DNA of 64,000 nt, from contig JAPFFF010000012.1 in assembly GCA_039105265.1 (NCBI GenBank), positions 5,518,001 through 5,582,000 of the forward strand, read 5' to 3'. This document shows positions 19,629 through 30,050 of the stretch, piece after piece. Source of the stretch: Tritrichomonas musculus (taxonomy: Eukaryota > Parabasalia > Tritrichomonadida > Tritrichomonadidae). Under the pieces are notes generated by a model. The model was given only the letters and a program-made list of their open reading frames with translations, had not been told where the DNA came from and did no database searches. Within the stretch, counting starts at the first letter, position 1, and each line of letters opens with the position of its first letter. A program made the position numbers and the translations under genes.

Positions 19629-19726
19629 TCTTTTTTTTTTTTTTTAAAAAAAAAAAAAATTATTTTTATTATTATTATTATTGTAAATTCATAAAGAATA
19701 ATCATAAAACTGAGCAATTTTTTTGA

Positions 19727-19812
19727 GAAAAAAAAAAATCTATACGCGTGTCCTGATTTACGGACTTTAATAAACGGTCGAAGCCTGATTATACGGAAAA
19801 AAAAAATCTATA
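19727..19812. repeat. Short segment between A-rich direct repeats
   Basis: GA(11)TCTATA at 19727-19744 and GA(10)TCTATA at 19796-19812 flank 51 bases of markedly higher G+C content. The inner part holds two related strings, CCTGATTTACGGA and CCTGATTATACGGA. Nature unknown. Confidence 0.5.
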
Positions 19813-19933
19813 AAAAATCTGATATCATTCGATATAATTGATTGATGTTTGAAAAAATGCGTAACGTGTGATTACTTCAATTGACAATGGAATAATTGCA
19901 TTTTTTATATCACGATGCGCATCATACAAAAGA

Positions 19934-20033
19934 TAATATTTTTTGATTACTTTCTAGTTTTTGTCCAAATAATATTTTTTGATTACTTTCTAGTTTTTGT
20001 CCAAATAATATTTTTTGATTACTTTCTAGTTTT
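19934..20033. repeat. 36-bp tandem repeat, 2.8 copies
   Basis: Units start at 19934, 19970 and 20006 (TAATATTTTTTGATTACTTT and onward, ending GTCCAAA). The first two are identical; the third breaks off after CTAGTTTT. Confidence 0.9.
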
Positions 20034-20412
20034 CTAATGTATTTATTATTAGAAGAAACATAAATTTTTTTATTTTAGGAGTAAAATCAAGCCATTTTGG
20101 TTTTAATTCTTGAACTTGCGATGGAATGGTGAAATATTCAATTGATTACTTGCTTCAATATATTGGAATAATGACATTTTTTTTAAAAAATTCCATAATT
20201 ATGCAACTTATACTTTAATAAATAAATGTAATTTTTAATTGAGTTTTTTGAATCAAATAATTTTTATAAAATATATATGAAGTATATCTTATAAAAATTA
20301 TAATTTAGAAAATATACTATATATTATCTTATAATATCGAGATACTTATATTTTTAATATGGATTTAAATATGTACGTTAGAGTCTCTTTCAAATAAAAT
20401 CTGATTTTACAA

Positions 20413-23400
20413 ATGCTTAAAAAATCACAGTTTTTAGATTTAAATAACTATAGAAAGTTAGCAGCTCTTGATAAAGGAAGCTATGGAGTTGTCCTGCAAA
20501 TCGTAGAAAAAGAAACTGGTAAAATTTTTGCAGCTAAAATCCATGATATGAAATTTATTAATAAAGCTAGGATATCACGCGAAATTCAAATATTACAATC
20601 AAATCATCCATCAATTAGTAAATTTATTGGATTTTGTCCATTTGACTTTGAAAATCAATGTCGTCCAGTCATAATAACGCAATTTTGCTCAAATCGCTCT
20701 TTAAAACAAATTTTTGAATTAAAAAGAAGCAACCAAGCATTAAATGGATGGACAAACACAAAAAAACTCATCAACATTTTCGGTATTGCGTCAGCCATGT
20801 CCTTTTTACACTCTAATCAAATCATGCACTTAGATTTGAAACCATCAAATATTCTGGAGGACGACCATTTATACCCTCAAATTTCAGATTTCGGTTTATC
20901 ACAAACCAGCAACGAGAATACCATTTTTAACAACTCAGTACCTAATTTATCTGTCGGTGCCCCTGTCTATGCTGCCCCTGAACTTTTGACAGGAAAATTG
21001 AGTACAACCGCCGCCGACGTTTATTCTTTTTCTTTGATTGTATATGAGATCCTCACAGATGAAGCTCCTTATCAAGGACTGAAAATGTACGACATTCTGA
21101 ATAAGGTGGTCCAACAAGGCTATCGTCCTGATATCAATAAAGAATCAATGCCAAACTGCTACAAAGAATTGATCTCAAATTGCTGGTCACAGGACCCGAA
21201 GGCGAGACCGACATTTAACGAGATTGTCCACTTGTTGAAGGACAATTTGGAGTTCATTACAGACTTTGATATCGACGAAAGCGAGTATTTCAGTTATGTT
21301 GAATTCATCGATGATTTTTTCAAAAAGTCGAAAACAAAAGGTCAATTTTTCACCTATAAAAAAGTTTGTTTGTTTCCTTTTCTGAAAAGTAAACCGCTTT
21401 CACTATCAATCCAAACGATAGATTTGACAAATTATCAGAGATTGGATAGAATTGGTGAAGGCTCTTTTTCTGTGGTTTATGAAATTGTCAAAAAAGAAAA
21501 CGGGCAAAAATTTGCCGCCAAAATTTTGAAAAAAGAATTTTTCGAAGGTTTTGAAGATGACGATGAGTCCGTTAATTTGAGACGTGAAGTGACCATTTTG
21601 CAAAAATTGAATCATCCATCTATTGTTAAGTATATTGGGTATAGTCCTTTGAGCTTTGATAAGTCAGCGAGTCCTGTGATTGTCACTGAATTGGCTTCAA
21701 ATTGTTCATTAGAAGAAATTTTGAATTTGGATAGAAAAAGTTTAGCTAACGAATTTTGGAACGATACAAAAAAATTGATAATTATTTATGGAATTGCAGC
21801 TAGTATGTCCTATCTACATTCGCAGAACATTTTGCATCGGAATCTGAAGCCGAGCAATATTTTAATTGATGAATTAATTCATCCGAAACTCGCCGATTTC
21901 GGGCTTGCTAAAAACATCAATGAAAATGACGATAGAAATAAACGTAAAGATGAAACTCCAATATTAGGTACATATATATATGATGCCCCTGAAGTCTTCT
22001 CTAATTTAGAATACTCAAAAGCAACTGATGTTTATTCATTTGCTTTGGTTGTGTACGAAATTATGACCAATAAAAAACCTTCTTTTGGATCAACGATGTA
22101 TCAAGTGATGACGAATGTTTTGAATGGCTATCGTCCCGATCTGTCACAACTTCCAGAATGTTATAGGAAACTCATTGAAAACTGTTGGTCAACTGATCCC
22201 AAGAAGAGACCAACTTTTGAATCAATTGTGACTCTTTTAAAAACTGATGAAAATTTCATTTCAAAATCGATCAAAAAAGATGAATTTTTTGATTACGTGA
22301 ATAATATTGATAAACTTCAGACCAACTTTAAATCAGAACAAGTTATAAAAGTAATTGATTTCAATTCAATTTATACAAGTGAAAATGAAGCAAATTTTGT
22401 TGATTTAGCGAATTACCAGAAAAAGAGAGAAGTTTCAAATGACGATTATTCGACCAAATATGAAATTGTTGATAAAAAAGCTGGAAAAATTTATTCTGCA
22501 AAAGAATCCAACATTGAAATCAATAATGTAACTAAAGAAGAATCAAGTTGTCTTTCAAAAGAAGTAAGTATTCTTTCTCAATTGAATCATCCGTCACTTT
22601 TGCACTTCATTGGATACAGTTCAATTAATCTTGAAAGAATTCAAAAGCCAACAATTGTCACTGAATATGCATCGAACAAATCTTTGCAAGACTTCATTGA
22701 TATTGAAAGAAATGGTCTTTTTATTGAAGGTTGGAATGAGACGAAGAAACTCATCAATATCTATGGAATTGCTTCTTGCATGTCATATCTACATTCACAT
22801 GAAATTCTTCATCGTAATTTGAAGCCTAAAAGTGTCATTCTTGACAATTTGTATCATCCAAAACTGACAGATTTTGGTTTCTGTTATCAAATTCAGATTC
22901 AGAAATGTTTGCAGAATCAAACAATCTTTGGAACAAATGAAAGTCCAATCTACACAACTACAGAATTGATAGCAAACAACAATGAAACAAAAGCAAGTGA
23001 TGTTTATTCATTTTCTTTCATTGTTTTTGAATTAATAACCGGTGAAAAACCGTTTGACGGTTATTCAAAATCATTCCAAATATTGAACGATGTTCTGACA
23101 AATTCAAAAAGACCAGTAATTAAAGAAACAGTTCCCGATTGCTACAGAGAACTCATTGAAGCTTGTTGGCGTCCGAATCCAAATGAAAGACCAACATTCG
23201 ACCAAATAGTGAACTTTTTGAGGACTGATTCACGGTTTCTTTCAATGAATGTGAATAGAGACGAGTATTTTGATTTCATCAACTTTAAATCAAGCAATTC
23301 TGAGATTGAACTTTTGATGAAAGCGGCTGAGAAAAACGATCCGGTGGCACTTTTTAACCTCGGCTTGATCTACCAAAAAGGAGACGGAATTCAAGCCGAC

Positions 23401-26295
23401 AAGCAAAAAGCTCTTCAATTTTATGAGAGATCTTCTTCATTGGGAAATGCACAAGCACAATTTAATCTGGGTCTCATGTACTCTAAAGGTGACGGTGTTT
23501 CAGTTGACAAGGAAAAGGCTGTTTCTTTGTTTGAGAAGGCTGCAAGTCAAGGATATTCGAGAGCTCAATCCAATCTCGGTGTCATGTATTGTAAAGGTGA
23601 AGGTGTTCAACAGAATTATCAAAAAGCGGTTCACTTTTTTGAACTTGCATCAAGTCAAGGAGATTCAGAAGCTCAAGTGAATTTGGGTCTAATGTATGAC
23701 CAAGGAGAAGGTGTCCAAGTTGACAAGAGAAGAGCCTTTGATTTATACAACAAATCTGCGAATCAAGGGAATTTAATAGCCTTGTTTAATCTTGGTTTAA
23801 TGTATCAAAAAGGGCTCGACGGTTTCATTCAAAAAGACACCAAGAAAGCTGCACTATTGTTCCAACAAGCAGCTGATAAAGGACTCGCTCAAGCACAGTT
23901 CAACCTTGGTGTTTTGTATTCAAAAGGATCCGATGATTTCCCAATGAATGAAGAAAAAGCACGACAACTTTTTGAGATGGCTGCTAATCAGGGTTATCCA
24001 GATGCACAACTCAATCTTGCCTTGCTTTATTCTAATGATAACAAAGCCAAAATGGTTGAGTTACTCATGAAAGCAGCTGAAAAAAATAACGCAAAAGCGC
24101 AATTTCAACTAGGCGTTTTGTATTCAAAAGGAACGGTTGTTAAAAAGGACTCAAAAAAAGCGGTTGAATATTACACGAAAGCAGCCAATCAGAATTATAA
24201 GCAAGCAATATTTAACCTAGGTGTTCTTTACTTTAAGGGTGCTGATGGCGTCCCACAGGACAAGAAAAGAGCAGCTGAACTATTCGAGCAAATTTGCAAC
24301 GATCATTCAAAAGCACTTTTTAACTTGGCAATCATGTACATGAATGGAGATGGTGTTCCGAAAGACACCAAGAAATCCATTCAATATTTTGAAAGAGCTG
24401 CTGATCTGGGCAGCATTGATGCTCTTTTAAATTTGGGTCTCATTTACAACGAGGGAAGTTTTGGTGTCGTTCCTGACCAGCCAAAATCAATTCAATATTA
24501 CAAAAGGGCTGCTGATTCAGGGAACTCGAAAGCGCAATTTAAACTTGGATTAATGTATCAAAAAGGAATTGGTTGTCAAATTGACAAACCGAAAGCAAAA
24601 TTCTATTATAAATTGGCCTCTGATCAAAGAAACGATCAAGCTCAATTGAATTTGGCACTTCTACTTTTTGAAGGAAATATTTCAGAGCAGAATGAAGCAT
24701 TGAAATATTTGATGGAGTCAGCTAACCACGGAAACCCAGAAGCAATGTTTTATCTCGCTAGAAAGTATCAACAAAAAAATGACATGGAAAAAGCTATCAA
24801 ATATTTCACCTTGTCTGCAAATAAACGGTTTCCTAACGCACAATGCGAACTTGGTAAAATTTACTTAAATGGAGAAGGTGTTGAAAAAGACATTCAAAAG
24901 GCTGAAGCGTTGTTGCAGGAAGCTGCATCTCATAACGTTAACGAGGCACTAATTTACTTGTCCGAAATAAGGAAAAATAAGGGAAACTCATCCGAACTTG
25001 TTTACGAGTGTTTGAACTCAAAAATACAGGCAGTTCACTTGAAGATGAATGACACTGAGCCTTACACAAACTTCATTACAGCTCTCTCAAACATACAAGT
25101 CATCTTGATCGACAGAGATCTTTCTCAGTTCATCGCCGCAAGCAGTTCCGTAAACAAATCTTTGAAAGACTTCAATAAAGAAGCATCGCTCATCCTATCT
25201 AGCACAGAAAGCAAAAGTGCCAGCGCATCTCTCCCGCCTTTAAACAATCGTTTGCCAAATCAATCTTCAAACAGTCCTTCTTCACCTCGCCAAACTTTGC
25301 AATATCCGAATTCGCCTCTCCTCTCATCACAGTATCCAATTTCGCCACGTCAATCATCTCCTCGTATTCCATCGCCATATCCAAATTCAGCACGTCAAAA
25401 TTCATCGTATCAAACTTCACCGTATCCAAATTCAGCACGTCAGACATCGCCATATCCAAATTCACCACGTCAAAATTCATCGTATCAAAATTCACCACTG
25501 CAAAATTCACCTCGTCTTTCATCACCGTATCCAAATTCAGCACGTCAAAATTCATCGTATCAAAATTCACCTCGTCTTTCATCACCAATTCAAAATTCAG
25601 CACGTCAAAATTCACCGTATCCATATTTACCACTGCAAAATTCACCTCGTCAAACTTCACCGTATCCAAATTCAGCACGTCAGACATCGCCATTTCAAAA
25701 TTTTGCTCAGACAGCAGAGAACGATTACATTGATGAGATTTCTAAGCTTCAAGTTGAGATCCAAGGTCTTGAGTCACGGCTGATCCAAATGAACAAGCAA
25801 ATTGATTCGTCGCCACGCGAGTTGCTCGACTCGGAGGCGTCATCGATGTCGACCTCCTCGACGCTTCTCCCCGAGCCAGCCAAGATCCAAGTCCTCGTTG
25901 AGAGGGCAGACGAAGGAAATGCGAAAGCGCAGCTTCATCTTGCATCTTGTTATGCGACCGGAAAGGGAGTTGAAATGAGCAGTTCGAAGGCTCTACAGTA
26001 CTACTTGATGGCTGCAAGCCAGGGAAACATGAATGCGCAATATGCAGCGGGCAGCTACTACTATTATGGAAAGGGAACAAAGGAAAACAAGAGAAAAGCA
26101 TTCGAGCTGTTTTCAAAAGCTGCTAAGCAAGGTCATATGAAAGCCCAATTCGCCCTTGGTCACTTTTATCAATATGATAAAGATAAAAATCAAAGAAATT
26201 ACAAAAAGGCAGCTGAATGGTATAGAAAGGCGGCAACCCAGGGACATGAGGTTGCAATTAAAATACTTCAAACCGATTTTGGTGAAAAATTATAA
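20413..26295 (+). CDS. Triple TKL kinase (one active, two dead) fused to 18 Sel1 repeats
   Basis: A 1,960-residue protein. Kinase 1 (about 14-280) has a glycine loop DKGSYGVV, K42, HLD141 with LKPSN, D159-F-G and APE, so it should be active. Kinase 2 (about 340-610) keeps GEGSFSVV, K370 and D495-F-G, but HRD is HRN477. Kinase 3 (about 655-945) lacks a normal glycine loop, keeps K697 and D820-F-G, and again has HRN802. The W..DP..RPTF..I signature after each domain marks them as TKL-type. About 15 Sel1 repeats follow (about 970-1535), then a Pro/Ser/Tyr linker of YPNS.RQ.S repeats (about 1620-1765), a short coiled coil (about 1770-1805) and three more Sel1 repeats to the C-terminus. The probable role is a cytosolic signalling scaffold with one working kinase regulated by two pseudokinases; substrate unknown. 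No signal peptide or membrane segment. The ATG at 20413 is the only one before kinase 1. Confidence 0.93.
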   Translation: MLKKSQFLDLNNYRKLAALDKGSYGVVLQIVEKETGKIFAAKIHDMKFINKARISREIQILQSNHPSISKFIGFCPFDFENQCRPVIITQFCSNRSLKQIFELKRSNQALNGWTNTKKLINIFGIASAMSFLHSNQIMHLDLKPSNILEDDHLYPQISDFGLSQTSNENTIFNNSVPNLSVGAPVYAAPELLTGKLSTTAADVYSFSLIVYEILTDEAPYQGLKMYDILNKVVQQGYRPDINKESMPNCYKELISNCWSQDPKARPTFNEIVHLLKDNLEFITDFDIDESEYFSYVEFIDDFFKKSKTKGQFFTYKKVCLFPFLKSKPLSLSIQTIDLTNYQRLDRIGEGSFSVVYEIVKKENGQKFAAKILKKEFFEGFEDDDESVNLRREVTILQKLNHPSIVKYIGYSPLSFDKSASPVIVTELASNCSLEEILNLDRKSLANEFWNDTKKLIIIYGIAASMSYLHSQNILHRNLKPSNILIDELIHPKLADFGLAKNINENDDRNKRKDETPILGTYIYDAPEVFSNLEYSKATDVYSFALVVYEIMTNKKPSFGSTMYQVMTNVLNGYRPDLSQLPECYRKLIENCWSTDPKKRPTFESIVTLLKTDENFISKSIKKDEFFDYVNNIDKLQTNFKSEQVIKVIDFNSIYTSENEANFVDLANYQKKREVSNDDYSTKYEIVDKKAGKIYSAKESNIEINNVTKEESSCLSKEVSILSQLNHPSLLHFIGYSSINLERIQKPTIVTEYASNKSLQDFIDIERNGLFIEGWNETKKLINIYGIASCMSYLHSHEILHRNLKPKSVILDNLYHPKLTDFGFCYQIQIQKCLQNQTIFGTNESPIYTTTELIANNNETKASDVYSFSFIVFELITGEKPFDGYSKSFQILNDVLTNSKRPVIKETVPDCYRELIEACWRPNPNERPTFDQIVNFLRTDSRFLSMNVNRDEYFDFINFKSSNSEIELLMKAAEKNDPVALFNLGLIYQKGDGIQADKQKALQFYERSSSLGNAQAQFNLGLMYSKGDGVSVDKEKAVSLFEKAASQGYSRAQSNLGVMYCKGEGVQQNYQKAVHFFELASSQGDSEAQVNLGLMYDQGEGVQVDKRRAFDLYNKSANQGNLIALFNLGLMYQKGLDGFIQKDTKKAALLFQQAADKGLAQAQFNLGVLYSKGSDDFPMNEEKARQLFEMAANQGYPDAQLNLALLYSNDNKAKMVELLMKAAEKNNAKAQFQLGVLYSKGTVVKKDSKKAVEYYTKAANQNYKQAIFNLGVLYFKGADGVPQDKKRAAELFEQICNDHSKALFNLAIMYMNGDGVPKDTKKSIQYFERAADLGSIDALLNLGLIYNEGSFGVVPDQPKSIQYYKRAADSGNSKAQFKLGLMYQKGIGCQIDKPKAKFYYKLASDQRNDQAQLNLALLLFEGNISEQNEALKYLMESANHGNPEAMFYLARKYQQKNDMEKAIKYFTLSANKRFPNAQCELGKIYLNGEGVEKDIQKAEALLQEAASHNVNEALIYLSEIRKNKGNSSELVYECLNSKIQAVHLKMNDTEPYTNFITALSNIQVILIDRDLSQFIAASSSVNKSLKDFNKEASLILSSTESKSASASLPPLNNRLPNQSSNSPSSPRQTLQYPNSPLLSSQYPISPRQSSPRIPSPYPNSARQNSSYQTSPYPNSARQTSPYPNSPRQNSSYQNSPLQNSPRLSSPYPNSARQNSSYQNSPRLSSPIQNSARQNSPYPYLPLQNSPRQTSPYPNSARQTSPFQNFAQTAENDYIDEISKLQVEIQGLESRLIQMNKQIDSSPRELLDSEASSMSTSSTLLPEPAKIQVLVERADEGNAKAQLHLASCYATGKGVEMSSSKALQYYLMAASQGNMNAQYAAGSYYYYGKGTKENKRKAFELFSKAAKQGHMKAQFALGHFYQYDKDKNQRNYKKAAEWYRKAATQGHEVAIKILQTDFGEKL
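25285..25700 (+). repeat. YPNS(A/P)RQ(N/T)S low-complexity coding repeat
   Basis: Irregular tandem units of about 7-16 codons built from SPYPNSARQ, NSSYQNSP and LQNSPR, inside the kinase-Sel1 gene. They form a disordered linker between two Sel1 blocks. Unit length varies and copies are near-identical at DNA level, so the array probably changes length quickly. Confidence 0.85.
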
Positions 26296-26783
26296 AATCT
26301 AAGCTTTTTTTTTATTTTATCGTTGTTATTTAAATAAAGAATGTTCATGTACATTTTCTTATATTATTAACCTTCTATTCAATTGTTTATTTTGTTTTTT
26401 ATTAAATGATTTGTGAAAAATATTAAAGTTGATCATTTGATATCATTCTTATTATTTAAAAACTATTATAATTGTTATCAATTAATTTTGTGAGAAAATT
26501 AAAAAAGATATCTATGATTTAATATAAAATAAATTTCATAAAAAAAAATAAAATATTTTATTTTTTATAAATGAATTGAATAATAAAGATGAGATAAACT
26601 TCTCAATTTATTTGATAAAATTTCACTTTTCCTATATAAAATATTCTCAAAAGTTTTCATATTGAGCCAAATTAAAAAAGAATTTTATTTTGAAACCTGT
26701 TTACAATAAATATTTCTATCTTTCTTTCTTTTGGAAATTTTATGCATTAATTATTTATTATGAAAGTTTTATCTTTAATTATT
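26296..26783. other. Intergenic region between convergent genes
   Basis: A+T-rich 3' flank shared by two converging genes. No gene, RNA or clear repeat seen. Confidence 0.5.
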
Positions 26784-28520
26784 TTAGACCATTAATTTTT
26801 CAGGTTGTTGATCCTTCAAATTATCAACAGATTCGTAACCTTTCTTCGAAGAAGTCTTCTTCAGTGCAATAGAACTCTCTTTCTTATCGCCTTTTGTTTC
26901 TAATTTGTTGTGCCTATGCTTCTTACAGCAGCAAATAATCAAGAGAAGAAGAAGGGCCAAGAACGCAAGACATCCGAGAACAATTCCGATAATTGCGCCT
27001 GTTGATAACTTCTTCTTTTTCTTATGATCGTCATTATCTACAATTCCTGAATCATCTGATGAACTTTCGGTAGGCATTTCAGAAGCAACTAGCGAAGCAT
27101 CAGCTGATTGTGAAATCTCTTCAGTTCCAGAAATATCTTCCGTTTCTGAAATCTCATCAGAGTAACTCATTGTTTCCGATTCGGTTGGTAATCCAGGCTC
27201 ACCTGGGAAGGAACAATCATATCCCTGCATAACTTGGCAAGGATATCCAATAAATTTATCCAGAGATGTATTTAATGCTGCTCCAAAATATTCATAATTG
27301 TTTTTGAATGACTTTGTTACATAAACTGTTGTCACTCCTTGATCAAGGGCAAGTTTAGAACCTTCTGGATTAGTTTGTCCATAATAGCAAAACTTTTTGC
27401 CGCCAAGCACATCATCACCTGTTAATGGTGCTAAATTGCCATGGACGGCCAAAAGTTCTAAGTTGGGGGTATTGTCAAAAGTATTTAATCCAATAGTTGT
27501 CTTTTCGTTGGATGAAACATTAACATATTTCAATTTTGTACAATCTCTCAAGGCTTCTGGTTCAATCATATTAACTGAAGTTGGTAAGTAAAGTGTTTCA
27601 ATTGAGGTGTTTTTGAACATACTTTCGCCTAATGCTTTAATATTTGTAGGAAGAGTAACAGTTGCTAAATTTTTGCAATTCAAAAACATTTTTGCTGTAG
27701 TGCTTTCTAAGATACCTTCGGTATTAAGAGTTGTTGGCATTGTACATTTTGTTAATGAAGCGCAATTTTCAAAAATACCACCTGGAACTCCAAGGTAAGC
27801 TGATTTAGGGAAAGTGAACTCTTTAAGACTTACACAGTCCTTGAAGCATTGGCCACCAAATGAGCAAGATTCTGCCTCACAAGTTGCATTTTGTAGAGAT
27901 ATACAGTTTTCAAAGGCTGATTCGCCAACAGAGGTAACAGTTGAGGGTATTGCAATACTTTTTAAGAGAGTGCAATCCTGGAAAGCTCCTATTCCTATTT
28001 TTGTTGTCTTAGAATTAAATTTATGTCCAGTAACTGGAGTTCCTTTGAATATATAATCTTCAACTACAGTATATGTGCTTGGAACATTTGCATTTTTCAA
28101 ACTACTGCATTTCATTAAGGCTCCTTTACCTATTGATCTTAAAGCATAAAATTTTTCTCTTTCCTCATCAGAGTTAGTTCCTTCATATTTAGGGAAAAGT
28201 AGTGTATCTAATTTGGTGTTTAATGCAAAAGCAAAATTTCCAATGCTTTTAAGTGATCTTGGTAAATAAACAGCATGATAGGTAAAATTTTTATTTATCA
28301 TGGTAGCATCTACAGCTTCAACTCCTGAAAAAGCACCATCTCCTATCTCAGTAATTCCTTCCTCAACAACAATTATCTGTTTTCCTGCTGATAATAATCC
28401 TAATAAAAGGTCAATTTTTCCTGTTCCTTTATATGTAATTGTTGTGTCGTTCATTTCTGTGGTAATTAGAGGTAATTCTCCTCGAGAAATACATATCAAA
28501 AGAAACACTAATAGTTTCAT
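26784..28520 (-). CDS. BspA-like leucine-rich-repeat surface protein, single-pass membrane
   Basis: A 578-residue protein with an N-terminal signal peptide (MKLLVFLLICIS). The ectodomain is a run of LRR_5/BspA-type (TpLRR) repeats with the pattern I..(A/S)F..C..L..(I/V).(I/L)P..(V/L)..IG..AF, clear at IGIGAFQDC, IAIPSTVTSVGESAFENC and LYLPTSVNMIEPEALRDC. A Ser/Glu/Asp-rich stalk follows (about 440-500). Residues about 505-532 are one transmembrane helix rich in Leu and Ile ending in ICCC, then a 46-residue Lys-rich cytoplasmic tail. BspA-like proteins form the largest surface family in trichomonads and are proposed to bind host cells, matrix or bacteria; the ligand here is unknown. It converges with the triple-kinase gene. 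The start ATG lies directly before the signal peptide, and an Initiator-like TCACTTT lies about 20 bases upstream. Confidence 0.93.
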   Translation of the reverse strand: MKLLVFLLICISRGELPLITTEMNDTTITYKGTGKIDLLLGLLSAGKQIIVVEEGITEIGDGAFSGVEAVDATMINKNFTYHAVYLPRSLKSIGNFAFALNTKLDTLLFPKYEGTNSDEEREKFYALRSIGKGALMKCSSLKNANVPSTYTVVEDYIFKGTPVTGHKFNSKTTKIGIGAFQDCTLLKSIAIPSTVTSVGESAFENCISLQNATCEAESCSFGGQCFKDCVSLKEFTFPKSAYLGVPGGIFENCASLTKCTMPTTLNTEGILESTTAKMFLNCKNLATVTLPTNIKALGESMFKNTSIETLYLPTSVNMIEPEALRDCTKLKYVNVSSNEKTTIGLNTFDNTPNLELLAVHGNLAPLTGDDVLGGKKFCYYGQTNPEGSKLALDQGVTTVYVTKSFKNNYEYFGAALNTSLDKFIGYPCQVMQGYDCSFPGEPGLPTESETMSYSDEISETEDISGTEEISQSADASLVASEMPTESSSDDSGIVDNDDHKKKKKLSTGAIIGIVLGCLAFLALLLLLIICCCKKHRHNKLETKGDKKESSIALKKTSSKKGYESVDNLKDQQPEKLMV

Positions 28521-28540
28521 TTCAAGCAGAATTAAATATA

Positions 28541-28547
28541 AAAGTGA
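28541..28547 (-). promoter_or_regulatory. Initiator-like TCACTTT
   Basis: On the minus strand TCACTTT matches TCAYTW and lies 20 bases before the ATG of the BspA-like gene. Confidence 0.5.
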
Positions 28548-29912
28548 ATTTTGAATATGCTCTCAATTTTTTAAAAATTTTCAATTAATATAAAAAAATT
28601 CAATTTGATTATCGTCGTTTTTCACAAATTTATAATACAAATTCAGAAGTGTTCTGAATAGGTTAATTTATGGTCACTTAATTTTTCGAGGAATAAATAA
28701 TTATTTAATCGGCTTTTTTTTTTTTTTTCTATTTCTTCGAAAGGTTTTTTCCTATTTCTTTGGAATATTTTCAACAATTACTAAAATGTATATAGAGGCT
28801 ACAACAGTGTATTTTTTGAAATAATATATAAAGTTAACATTGCATAAAAATGTAAAATATTTCAATATTTTTCAGTTATTTCACTTTATTCAAAAACCAA
28901 AAAATAAAATTTAAAATATTATAATATCATTTTATGATTGAAAAACCTGATGTATTCAATTTTCAAAGCGAAATTGAAAAATAAATATTTTTTCCATAAT
29001 ATATAATACAATTTTTGAACGATTTTCCCAAAGTTTGGATATATTTTAGTATTTAATCCAGCATATAATCTATATTATTCAAGCAAATAAACATACTATT
29101 AAAAATTTTACTATAATAAGAAATTTGTGTTTTAAGATATAATAAAGAATTTTTTAATTGAAAAAAATCGGTGCAACTTTTTTATTAGTTTTTTTTTCTA
29201 TTTTTCAATTGATTTATTTTTTTCTACTCTTTTTCAGAGGAGGGTAAACTAATTGAATGGTCAATTTTTTCACATTGTTTCTATTTTTTTGCGTTATGTA
29301 ATTAATAAATTCATATTTTTATTTTATTTATAAATAATTTAATTATTTTCATATATAAATATTACTTTTATGATTTGATTGAGAACAATTGATGATAATA
29401 GGAGATTCTTAATTTCAAGTAATTCAAGATAGATCGAAATTCAGTATTTTTACAAAATGGATGAGATATAATTAGTTTTTTGAAATAAATACTGATGCTA
29501 TTAAGTCAAATATTGTCCCAAATTCAGCAGACCAAATCATTCAAAAACGATATGTTAGATATAAACGCATATAATGAATCTATTTAATCACATAAATTTC
29601 AAATCCTAACTCCCAATTTTATATTAGAGTCATGATAAGATACACTCGATCATTAGTTTTATACATTCTCGCAAGCAAATATATGGATTGTTTCAATATC
29701 GTTCATAATAATCAATTATCAAAAAAATTTCACGCAAAAGTTTGAGCGTTTTATTTATATTTAGCAAATTTCGGCCATCACTTTTTCTTTTTATTTTCTT
29801 CCCATCCTTTGCGCAAGTATAATACATTCAAAACTGAAGATGTTGACGCTCATTTATTTTTTTCATCAAAAATAAAAATACTTTTTTTAGCGGTTATATA
29901 AGAATAGGACAA

Positions 29913-30050
29913 TCGTTTTTTTCTACGCCACTTTTTGAATGGTTTTTCTATCCGTGAATAGCTATTATTTAGCAAAAATTGAATAAAAAATGTATAAAAA
30001 AGTATTCAAAAAGTTTAAAAGTTTTCAAAAAGTGGCGTAGAAAAATACGA
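29913..30050. repeat. MITE-like element with about 27-bp inverted repeats
   Basis: TCGTTTTTTTCTACGCCACT at 29913 onward is mirrored at 30024-30050. The core TTTTTCTACGCCACTTTTTG is a perfect inverted repeat. Total length is 138 bp with an A+T-rich middle and no coding potential. Confidence 0.75.

Larger units (their letters stand above)
18802..20412. other. Intergenic region rich in homopolymers and repeats
   Basis: No gene is seen. It contains a poly-T tract (about 19050-19075), a poly-A tract (about 19504-19536), a hairpin element (19537-19628), a G+C-richer segment between A-rich direct repeats (19727-19812) and a 36-bp tandem repeat (19934-20033). Confidence 0.6.

Noticed and set aside
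27397-28056. Plus-strand frames over the BspA-like gene
   Set aside because: They are mirror frames; the minus frame has the signal peptide, LRR pattern and membrane segment.
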